From NCBI GenBank assembly GCA_003024175.1, contig MDYQ01000350.1, positions 1-19,099 on the forward strand: a DNA stretch of 19,099 nucleotides, read 5' to 3'. Positions within the stretch are counted from its first letter, which is position 1. Each line of letters begins with the position of its first letter. This document shows, piece after piece, positions 7,375-14,687 of the stretch. Both the position numbers and the translations under genes were made by a program. This stretch comes from Planoprotostelium fungivorum (Eukaryota; Evosea; Variosea; Cavosteliida; Cavosteliaceae). The notes below the pieces were generated by a model, which had not been told where the DNA came from, made no database searches, and was given only the letters and a program-made list of their open reading frames with translations.

Positions 7375-8272
7375 ATGTCTACACCCCATTACAATACTCT
7401 GGTCACCAACGTCTCAAATCTTGTCACAGGTGCACAAGGAGATCCCACAGCGGAACAGGCCACCACTTTTCTTCAGTATGGTGAGATACACGACGAATGG
7501 TGTGGTCAACAGAACCTTCTCCCAACACTTCTTCTGCAAGCCAAAGTCATACAAGGACCTCCCACTCCCGCTGGTGAGTCTCAACCCTTCTTTATTCTCT
7601 GTACTCTATATATTCTCGTCGTGGTGTCTCCAGGGGCTCTACAGGCCTCTCAGGCTCGAGCTCGCATAGCGGCGGCCCTGGGGTTCGTTTTGGTTGCGTC
7701 TTTTGTGATTTTGCTCACGTTGTGGTGGAAAGTCTAATACTAAACTCCTGTTTTAGAGTCATTTCCTAAGGATGGAATTCCACCTCTTGGTGCCTCTTGC
7801 TGCACAAAATCTACCTCTGTTTCTTCACATATCAGAGTTACCATCACAGAGGGACTGTTCAACATCACAAAGGGTTTATCTAAGGAGGAGTCAACTGCCA
7901 TATGGACAATATACAACACTCAATACAAGGAGATGAATTATGGCTCAGAAAACGATATTACCATATGTCCGTATTGTTATGACGGACGTCCTGAAGAGAC
8001 TTGGCTTATCGGTGAGTGAAATGATAGTATATGACTTTGTTTACATTCACACTATCTAGGATATTGAGATTTTATCTGGAGTGAGCGTTTATGAGCTGAG
8101 GCCAGATTTATATGCAATTACACGCAAGGGACTCCCTGTTGGTGTTTTTGAGGTACACAATCAGCTGAATTGAATATATATGAGATTACCATAGGTAAAG
8201 AAGCCACCACTTGGAGGATCTCTTTCATTGTTTGCTATTGTGTTCCAGAAATCATGGGCCAGATCCTTTTGA
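7375..8272 (+). CDS. PD-(D/E)XK nuclease-like protein (Crinkler-associated type), possibly C-terminally truncated
   Basis: From ATG at 7375 exon 1 encodes an N-terminal helical region and ends at a GTGAGT donor (7574). The main path uses the acceptor at 7756 and exon 7757-8011, which holds CCTKS and the pair CPYC. Next comes an exon carrying VYELRPDLYAI and GLPVGVFE, then a 42-nt intron (8153-8194), then VKKPPLGG. The joined RPD...VFEVKKP is the catalytic signature of PD-(D/E)XK folds (Asp, Glu, Lys), well known in Crinkler-type proteins of oomycetes, fungi and some animals. The junction at 8012 is uncertain: the strong acceptor at 8059 gives an immediate stop, while a weaker one at 8081 keeps the frame. 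The frame stops at 8270-8272, soon after the Lys, earlier than expected; a degenerate GQ-like continuation follows in another frame. It may be a pseudogene or a short paralogue. Confidence 0.6.
7634..7737 (+). CDS. Alternative membrane-anchor exon of the PD-(D/E)XK gene
   Basis: The donor at 7574 can also join an acceptor at 7633 (60-nt intron, GTGAGT...TCTCCAG). This gives a 34-residue ending with a single hydrophobic helix (ALGFVLVASFVILLTLWWKV) and a stop at 7735-7737. The result would be a short tail-anchored protein of about 100 residues sharing exon 1. Skipping this exon gives the nuclease form. Both joins are phase-compatible with exon 1. Either this is true alternative splicing or two overlapping models of which one is wrong. 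Confidence 0.4.
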
Positions 8273-8448
8273 CATGTTGGAGTTCTGTTGTAGAGCTCGT
8301 GTGGTGAACTGGTCCAGACCTTCTACAAAGTCGTGATTCATGGGGTATTCTTGCATTCTGTATGTGATGATAGGTTGAGCAATTGTGTTGATCAATCTTG
8401 TGTGCATGTTTGTGCCAAGCCACTTTTGTTGTCTATCTATCTATCTAT
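8273..8448. other. Degenerate 3' flank of the nuclease gene
   Basis: No intact frame is seen. The plus-strand reading starting near 8252 gives a weak GQ-like continuation of the nuclease domain with internal stops, consistent with decay of a longer C-terminus. Confidence 0.3.
8432..8448. repeat. (TCTA)n microsatellite
   Basis: About four tandem TCTA units, lying just beyond the stop codon of the minus-strand frame at 8449-8870. Confidence 0.8.
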
Positions 8449-8862
8449 TTATTGGATAAAGAGTTTGGGTCCAAAAAGCGGGCCACTAACACTGTCACGT
8501 GCAACTCTTTTCCCCGGTCGCCGGTCCGGCGGCCGTTGTAGATGTAATCTCGGGTGTAAAGAAAAAGTGTTGATGATGTGGTAGACTTCAGGGGTGGATA
8601 GCAAGTCTTGTTTTTCTGGTGGTTCTCTATTGCGGGTTTCTGGGGCTGCAAGGGGCGGATTTTGTGTGTTTTCCGATGTTGAGATCTTAGGCTGTTTCTT
8701 TCGCACCATCATCGAGATGAAGTCATCTGGGAGGTCTGAGAGTGTGGATGGTGCCAAGCAGGTCCGGTCTGACGAGTCCCAGAGGGCTTTACCAGATGTG
8801 GGCCTCAGGGTAGGCGGCGCCGAAGAGTTTTCTTCCGGTTTTGCTCCAAGTGGTGATGATCA
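8449..8862 (-). CDS. Terminal exon of an unknown Ser/Pro/Arg-rich protein
   Basis: A minus-strand frame open from about 8862 to the stop at 8449 (about 137 codons) includes LSDLPDDFISMMVRKKQPK, then a proline- and charge-rich region and a basic RPPDRRPGKRVARD segment. It reads as a disordered, possibly nuclear protein. The stop TAA lies inside AATAAATAG, the same stop/poly(A) overlap seen at 6068 and 13383, which favours this strand. No start or upstream exon was fixed. The opposite strand also has a long frame (8594-8983), so the strand is not certain. Family not recognised. Confidence 0.4.
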
Positions 8863-8983
8863 ACCAGTGGACACAGTCGAGCTGCTGCGTATGTTCAATG
8901 AGATTGACGCTGCTCAGGAGGACCATTCTGCAGCAAGGTTGACAGTCATTCCAAGATTTTACCATATAGTGTTCTGGGGATAA
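8594..8983 (+). other. Antisense open frame, Gly/Ser-rich
   Basis: A 129-codon plus-strand frame overlaps the minus-strand exon. Its first ATG-initiated part begins with EMKSSGRSES and ends in TVIPRFYHIVFWG. It has no recognisable domain, and no poly(A) signal follows closely. Probably the shadow of the minus-strand exon, though the pair could be reversed. Confidence 0.25.
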
Positions 8984-9240
8984 TATTCACATTTACCTAA
9001 GGGGTATAAGAGAATATGTGAGTAGGAACCTTGCAGATTTCAAAGATTACCTTGATAAGATATCAATTGAAAAAAGTATCTCAGCACTACACCTATTCAT
9101 ATTTAGCATCTGGATCATCATAAAGTAATATAACACTAGACTGATGAAAAAGTAAATCACCCAACAAAAAAGTGAAGCGGACTTTTTCCTTCTACCTCTG
9201 CTTGTAGACTATCTCAGATGCTCAATTTTGTTCAGTATGA
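8984..9240. other. A/T-rich intergenic stretch
   Basis: No coding frame. It holds a small hairpin (AAAAAAGT-GAAGCGG-ACTTTTTC, about 9164-9187) and several A/T tracts. Confidence 0.4.
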
Positions 9241-9246
9241 TAGCCT

Positions 9247-9621
9247 TTGCCACCAGATGAAGATCAACATATCATAAACTATCATGACAATATACTGACA
9301 AGAGATGTACATCAAGCAGTGTGTATGAACGTCAGAAGAAGAATAACAGGAGCACAAGAGATCAATCATGCAGAAATACATGGAATCCTCCATGCAATGA
9401 CACACACAGGCACCACCAACAATCTCACAATATATTCAGACAGCTTCAATAGTGTGATTTCTGTAATAAGGGTAGGCTCCAAAAAGAGAAGCCCATACAA
9501 ACACAAAAGAATCCCCTCCCAGTACCTCAATTCACACATATCTCTTTTGCTACTTTTTTTCGGGTCTCCCCACTGGACTGCAGAGTTCAAAATTATCAGT
9601 TGGCCAGCAATGACTAAGTAG
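9247..9621 (+). mobile_element. Non-LTR retroelement fragment with part of an RNase H domain
   Basis: The frame includes INHAEIHGILHAM and, after a short loop, LTIYSDSFNSVISVI. The Glu of AEIHGIL and the Asp of YSDS match the second and third acidic residues of the RNase H fold as used in retroelements. The first Asp is not found in frame, and the frame ends soon after in a hydrophobic, non-family sequence. No reverse transcriptase motif is seen nearby. This is a degraded fragment; the RNase H match is short but specific. Confidence 0.5.
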
Positions 9622-10006
9622 CCCCTAACAGGGTCAAACTGGTATATGCAAACTGGAGGAAACATAAGTAATCATCAATTCATTGCAGAGTTCTAGGGAT
9701 CAGGCCTTTATTTCTCATCTCTTCAGGTAAGTCCAAATTCACACTTTTTGCCTATGATTTTCATATTGTGCATCCTGCATGGTAGGCACTCTATAATACT
9801 TTGTGAAAGCTGAGAGATCATATTATTGTATGTGGAAGTCCACCATTGAGTCATAGTAAAATGTAGTAGTCTGGTAATACAATAGTAGATATAGTAATTT
9901 GTATCAGTATTTTAATAGTAAATAAGCAGTAATAATAGAAAATAGTGAGTATAAAATGATGTACTACAGTGCATTTATGGTAAATGTAGCAAGGTTTTGG
10001 TGTTTT

Positions 10007-10029
10007 TTCTCTCTCTCTTTCTCTCTCTT
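10007..10029. repeat. (CT)n microsatellite
   Basis: TTTCTCTCTCTCTTTCTCTC-type simple repeat. Confidence 0.8.
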
Positions 10030-10138
10030 GTTGTTCATCTTCATACATTGCTTCTTGTTATTGTATGATGCTCATTCTCAAATAAATGTTTAGGTTATCA
10101 GATTCTGTAAATAAATTGTTCATCATCCTTCTAATATG

Positions 10139-10156
10139 TTCAGGTTCAGGTTCAGG
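10139..10156. repeat. (TTCAGG)3 hexamer repeat
   Basis: Three exact tandem units of TTCAGG. Short hexamer arrays like this can be the tail of a non-LTR retroelement or a simple microsatellite. Confidence 0.7.
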
Positions 10157-10440
10157 TTTTATTATAAGGTCGTAGCAGAGACAAGGCAATGGATATACTT
10201 CAGTGGCATGTGGATTGAAAACACTAATTGCTCCCATACACTGGCAATGTCTAAAAATAAACTATTCAAATTACCATTGATTTATTGAAGATGTGATGCA
10301 ATTGGAACTAGTATACTTGGCCCTCTTGAGCAAAAAGGTGGTTCAGCGCTCCATCAGATGGGCTCAAATAGAGAGAGAGTCTTAGATGGAGATACAATGG
10401 ACCTTCCTATGATATCTCAGCCAGGTCTGAGAGGTTACAG

Positions 10441-10662
10441 CAGAGGTGATGTCAACAGCCGCTCTTGATGGCGTTATCTTTGCAGGCACTACCCTCTTTG
10501 GATATGGATGGGTGAGTACATATCATATTATGTGTGTGAAGTCAAAAGGTGAGAGGGACGAGTCACTTTTATTGACTCAACATCTTTGGTTTCCTCCCTC
10601 TCTACTCTTGGTGCTTGCGAAGGGTTAGTTCCCAGTATCCCTGGAAAAGAGGAAGAATAAAG
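10441..10662 (+). other. Possible isolated short exon, otherwise no gene
   Basis: A short exon-like segment ends in a GTGAGTAC donor near 10512 and is preceded by an acceptor-like ATCTTTGCAG (10477-10486). No partner exons were found and no protein family is recognisable. Confidence 0.2.
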
Positions 10663-10716
10663 CCGAGACAGTCTTGAGACAGTCCGAGACCAGATTTGTT
10701 TGTCTCGTCTCTGTCA
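10663..10716. repeat. GAGAC/GTCTC repeat, second copy
   Basis: CCGAGACAGTCTTGAGACA matches the word at 52-70 with one difference. CCGAGACC and GTCTCGTCTCTG follow, echoing the start of the window. It lies shortly before the retroelement fragment at 10840. Confidence 0.7.
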
Positions 10717-10839
10717 GTATACAGTTGATTTAGACTACTCACTATACCAAACACATCGGTTAAACCCCAATGTGACGAAGCTGCATCATATAATCATAAG
10801 CTGACCATGTACAGCAGGATGACTTCGTCCAAATCTTGC

Positions 10840-11930
10840 AACAAACAGAAGATTATATCACTACAGAGGAAAAGTATGGATGTTCACAGATGGATTGATC
10901 AGAGAGAACAAAGGATACGCGGCGATCTCGATTGATGGCATGTCTGAACTGATGGGCATGATAGGAGAGGTGTCAACGTGGATAGGTTCTACGAGTTTAT
11001 TAGCTGCTTGGTTTCCTTTGAGGATCAAGTCGGTGTTCTTGCCAAACTTCTCTCTTGTTGTCTTTCATAGTATCAACAAGATAAACTGGTAAGACCAATC
11101 ATACAATACAGTCCTCGTGGTGCACCTACTGCAACTCTACCCATAACGCACAAGTGGCAGATACACAAACCCACATATTCATTGACTGCCCCACAGCAAA
11201 GAACAGTGGAGCTCCGTTTCACATTCACGCTGACGTTGCAAATCTCGTAGTCAGGGGGTCGAAGAGGTGGTTGATGTACCCTCCTCTGATGGAACAAACA
11301 ATGGAAGAAGACCAGGACAACATAGGACTCAAATATCGACTGAACATCTTCCAACCAACACCAGACAACAAGGACCCAAAATACAACTCCCACGGGACCC
11401 TCTATACCTGGGCCTTGTACCCAAAGATGTGGTAAGATACATAAACGGACTTAACGCAAAGTACACAAAGCAGCTAAAACGATCATGCACCATAACATGA
11501 TGACGTCAATCATTAGAATATGGGTGCAGCGATGCATCCGAAACAAACCCATCTTTCACGCCATAAACCACAGTCTAATCAACACTCTACAACTCAACAC
11601 AAAGGGAAGCAGCACACGCTGCTACCGGTCACCTCAACGAGCACAATGATAATAATATCAACACCTCTTCATCTAACAACTACAGCTCAAGAACGTCGTG
11701 ACCGACAAACACCACCACTACCGCTTCCAAACCACTGACCAACCCACGACACAACCATTCGACACCACCAGAAGACAGACGAAGAGATTTAGCCTGTTAA
11801 CAGAGGACCACCTACTACAGCTGAATCCAGCGAAGAGACACTTTTGATTCCAGACAATGGGACCTGAGAACTAGGTCCTGCGTAAACCGGGAAAACTTTG
11901 AGAATAAATATTCGTAATCGTAACCTTTTA
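10840..11930 (+). mobile_element. 3' portion of a non-LTR (LINE-type) retroelement, decayed
   Basis: The plus strand reads YHYRGKVWMFTDGL and NKGYAAISIDG, the first strand pair of an RNase H domain with its first Asp (about 10870-10940). Further on comes CTYCNSTHNAQ...THIFIDCP (about 11120-11192), a C-x2-C-x(n)-H-x4-C knuckle of the kind found at the end of reverse transcriptase polyproteins. After frame changes the text continues with LVPKDVVRYINGLN and IIRIWVQRCIRNK, typical C-terminal LINE sequence. The 3' end shows a GGACCT/AGGTCC hairpin and AATAAA before 11930. The reverse transcriptase itself is missing and several stops and shifts are present, so it is a 5'-truncated dead copy. Confidence 0.65.
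11860..11878 (+). other. 3' UTR hairpin of the retroelement
   Basis: GGACCT-GAGAACT-AGGTCC forms a six-base-pair stem with a seven-base loop about 30 bases before an AATAAATATT signal. Such terminal hairpins are recognised by reverse transcriptase in some LINEs; that role here is inferred. Confidence 0.4.
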
Positions 11931-11974
11931 CTGTGATGATGTCATTCAGATCAGATGATTGCTAATCTCTAAAG

Positions 11975-13199
11975 ATGACGGAAACAGAAGAAAGAGAAGA
12001 GATCTATTTAAGAGATTCTCACATAATCAATTGTTCATTCGATCAATGGTATCCCAATTTCTTGCAATGCACCTTTCCAAGCCGTATCATTCCTCTGACA
12101 GAAAACGTTTTGCAATGGTTGGAATCAGACGGAATCGTGATGGATGGAGTCGTCAGTAGACAAGACGAATACGATCGCTTTGATGCAGGCGAACCGGAAT
12201 GGTCAGATGATGACCAGGTTTGAGGCATATGACCTTCTGAAAGACTAAACAACATAGGGGGAGAATCAAGCACAGTCACCGGCCTTCCCTGAACTGGATG
12301 AGGAGATAGAACAGGTCATCGTGGAGTTTGGAGGTTCTGTTTTTCCCAAACTCAACTGGAGCTCTCCAAAGGTGGTGTATTCCGTTTCAATTGCTGAAAT
12401 GGGCAGGATGCAACGTGGATGATGACCAGCGGCAATCTCAAATGCAAGAAGCCAGAGGACATCTACCTCCTCTTGAAGAGCTCTGATTTTATATCTCACG
12501 ACTTGTATCACGCGTGAGCACACAAATGAAGTATGGTATCTCAAGTCTCTCAGCTTCGAGAAGTGTTGGCCCGTGTCAGACAAAAGGAAGCCCACCCAAG
12601 TGTGCTTGGTGTTGAGGAAGTGGTACGATAACATGAAGCCATCAATGGAATTCAGATGCTTTGTCAAGAACCAGATTTTATTCGGTGTGCTGTTTGGATG
12701 ATGAGACGTTCTGATATAGGGGAGGAATCAGCCAGAGGCACGACGACTCGTTCTATTCATTTCTCCAAGATGAGAAAGAAGATATTCGAGGAAGGATTGT
12801 ACAATTCTTCGTAGACAAAGTGATGGACAAGTTTCCTGACCCCGACTGTATCCTCTCTTGTGTATCATATTGTGGGATGCTTCTCCTTCACCACCCAACA
12901 GATGTATTTGATGTCTACATCACGAAGAATAAGACGGTGACGCTGGTGGACTTCAATCCTTTTGGGGAGGTGAAGAACGAAGATGGAAGAGACAATGATA
13001 AGATTAGGTAACAGATGGACTCATGTTCGAATGGAGCGAGCTACATCTATGGGATGCCAACAGCGACCTGCTTCCAGATATGAGAATTGTGGGGTCTAAC
13101 GCAGGTATCAAGCCCAAATCACTGGAGAATCGAGTCCCGTTCGAATTGATTGATCTATCTGAAGGTGACTCCACTCGATACGAGTCAATTCATTTTTAA
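11975..13199 (+). CDS. CDC123: CDC123 (D123) homolog, eIF2 assembly chaperone
   Basis: Seven exons (11975-12217, 12258-12371, 12407-12513, 12554-12684, 12725-12847, 12902-12969, 13008-13199) join in consistent phase over introns of 40, 35, 40, 40, 54 and 38 nt. They encode 325 residues, close to the usual length of about 330. Family marks appear in order: [11 protein letters not shown] at the N-terminus, an acidic [61 protein letters not shown] and [12 protein letters not shown], followed by [11 protein letters not shown]123 has an ATP-grasp fold and binds the eIF2 gamma subunit in the cytosol to promote assembly of the eIF2 complex for translation initiation. The Arg/Lys of EFRCFVK and the Asp/Asn of VDFNP are the likely ATP-Mg site. 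No lesions are seen. The start codon is only about 45 bases after retroelement sequence, so its promoter must be very short or inside it. Confidence 0.96.
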
Positions 13200-13367
13200 T
13201 CAGGCTCGGCCTTGTCTAATCTCGTAGAGGAATTAAAGCGAGAAGGGAACTTGCAGAACAATACATCATAATTCGATTGAGCGGTCCTCTGAATGTTGTG
13301 ATGTTCTCTGAGATGTGTGTCCCTATGAAATTCTTTCCATTGTACAGTTCGCTCACCGGTTTTATAG

Positions 13368-13373
13368 AATAAA
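13368..13373 (+). terminator. Poly(A) signal of CDC123
   Basis: AATAAA lies 169 bases after the CDC123 stop, only nine bases from the convergent signal of the minus-strand gene. Confidence 0.6.
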
Positions 13374-13381
13374 ACCAATTA

Positions 13382-13387
13382 TTTATT
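13382..13387 (-). terminator. Poly(A) signal overlapping the stop of the minus-strand gene
   Basis: On the minus strand CAATAAATAATT contains both the TAA stop and AATAAA. Confidence 0.5.
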
Positions 13388-13770
13388 GACGATATCGATC
13401 CAATCGCCGAAAGGGTGGGTAGTCCTTGTATGGTCTGTCGGCGGGGAGGGGGAATAGGCGTCGATCGATCTCTGTTGCCAATGATGAGAGACTACTGAGG
13501 TGGATGTGCAGAAGACGTCCTGTTCGTGTTTCCTTAGATATGGAGATAGAGGAGATGTTGTTGGAGACTGGGGTCACTGGTTGGGATCTGATAGGGGAGC
13601 AAACCCAGGAGTTTGTTTTGTTCGCGGGATGTGGCTTGCCCTTTTCGGGCGGGACGAGGAATGATCATATTAATGAACATGTAGCTCTCCATCTGTGTGG
13701 AATAGATGACTTTGTGATTTCACCTCTATTTTTTTGCAGTTATTTGGAGCCTGTAGAGGTCCTGGAGACA
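13383..13770 (-). CDS. Unknown gene, 3' exons, convergent with CDC123
   Basis: Three exons on the minus strand (13724-13770, 13578-13692, 13383-13519) join in phase over introns of 31 and 58 nt. The first exon follows a strong acceptor (TATTTTTTGTCGCAG). The coded stretch includes PLQAPNNCKKIE, MFINMIIPRPARKG, LLGLLPYQIP, a helix-like LSSLATEIDRR and the ending YPPFRRLDRYRQ. It is basic and has no visible membrane segment. Exons further upstream probably lie at 13800-13900 (for example GRLVSNVST), but splice choices there are ambiguous; the 5' end may reach the duplicated block at 14000-14530. The opposite strand is open for 120 codons (13426-13788) but gives no comparable splice pattern. Family not recognised. 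Confidence 0.55.
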
Positions 13771-13998
13771 CTGCGACAAAAAATATAGACTCTATAAGTA
13801 AACCTGAGGTTAGGACTCACTGAGAGAGGAACTAATATCAACAAGCTGTTGTTGATACCTGTGGACACGTTTGAAACAAGTCTACCTAAAAAGCACTTGA
13901 CTTGATAAACATGCAGCAGCAATGATGTAACGAGAACAGTAACAATTTGGACGAGTGACTACCTGTTTGCAAGATCACGGATCAACAGTCCTGAAAAG
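13771..13998 (-). other. Probable 5' part of the minus-strand gene, exons not fixed
   Basis: The minus strand shows acceptor-like GTGCTTTTTAG before GTAGACTTG, and donor-like CTCAGTGAGTCC and ACAGGTATC. These allow more than one exon model. No start codon can be chosen with confidence. Confidence 0.3.
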
Positions 13999-14077
13999 CG
14001 AAAAACAGCCAGCACTCTGGCAGAAAGGATCTTAAGGCAAACGTTTTGAGCGAGAACTTTATCTAAGATACTCAAGA

Positions 14078-14305
14078 TTAGCCTCGATATCCAGGAACAG
14101 AATAACCAGGATCGCGAATTACTTGATTAGGTTTAGTAGGTTCTGCAGGACGAGAAGGAGCAGGACGAAACGGGGTAGGGTAATGAGGAGGTATGTTTGG
14201 ACGATTAGAGTCAGAGGGGAAGATATCACGCGGCATGACTGTATCCAGTGGCTGCTTCAAGGTATGTAATGCATCATGTTTTTTCCCTTGGTTTCGAACG
14301 AACAA
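14078..14305 (-). CDS. Possible Pro/Arg-rich first exon in copy 2
   Basis: A 75-residue frame has HTLKQPLDTVMPRD and then a Pro/Arg-rich tail (RPNIPP, RPAPSRP). It is the counterpart of 4694-4951. It precedes the minus-strand gene ending at 13383 on the same strand, so it might be its first exon or leader, but no donor was found. Coding status doubtful. Confidence 0.25.
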   Translation of the reverse strand: MFVRNQGKKHDALHTLKQPLDTVMPRDIFPSDSNRPNIPPHYPTPFRPAPSRPAEPTKPNQVIRDPGYSVPGYRG

Positions 14306-14330
14306 AAGCGATTCATCTCATGATCTGAAG

Positions 14331-14340
14331 ATCACGTGAT
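14331..14340. promoter_or_regulatory. E-box palindrome ATCACGTGAT, copy 2
   Basis: Identical to 4966-4975 and in the same setting, followed by the conserved GGAGT/ACTCC dyad (14381-14399). It is about 350 bases upstream of the formin start and may serve the formin, the minus-strand gene, or both. Confidence 0.4.
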
Positions 14341-14687
14341 GGGAGCGCGATCCCACACACAACCACCATTCTTGTGAAATGGAGTTATAAGTTTACTCCG
14401 TCTCTTAGAATCCGTTGTGGCAGAGTGCCCTCATGACAATCTCATGGCGGAAGCAGGGGAAGAGGGAATTTATTGTTCTGTGTGAGGAAATGTTCATTTC
14501 AACTGAACATACAAGCAAGCACTTCACGGTGCGAGCTTACAACTCACCTCGCACGAGCATTCAGTGAGTTGTAGAGAAATGGGCTATAATATTCACTTTT
14601 ACTATGATGTGCCGTAAATTCATTACACCCCGCCTACCGTTATTCTCAATCACTTTTTCATCTCCTGGAGATTAGTGGAGAGAGGGC

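Larger units (their letters stand above)
9622..10440. other. Non-coding, A/T-rich region with simple repeats
   Basis: No gene seen. It contains a CT tract (10007-10029), three tandem TTCAGG units (10139-10156) and long A/T-rich runs at 9850-9960. It may hold further retroelement debris too decayed to read. Confidence 0.45.
13999..14611. repeat. Duplicated block, copy 2 (upstream of the formin)
   Basis: This is the diverged partner of 4603-5165, with an extra matching patch at 14556-14611 (copy 1: 5567-5626). Between the two patches copy 2 lacks nearly all of the small-gene coding sequence and most of the left foldback arm of copy 1, and holds instead a short local inverted repeat (ACAACTCAC/GTGAGTTGT). 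The plus-strand ATGGCGGAAGC at 14443 runs into TGA after a few codons. The block ends about 75 bases before the formin ATG. Confidence 0.8.

Noticed and set aside
10139-10156. TTCAGG repeats as telomere sequence
   Set aside because: Only three units in an internal, repeat-rich region; a simple microsatellite or element tail is more likely.
13426-13788. Plus-strand 120-codon frame downstream of CDC123
   Set aside because: It overlaps minus-strand exons that join in phase and end at a poly(A) signal. It lacks such support, although it is not fully excluded.
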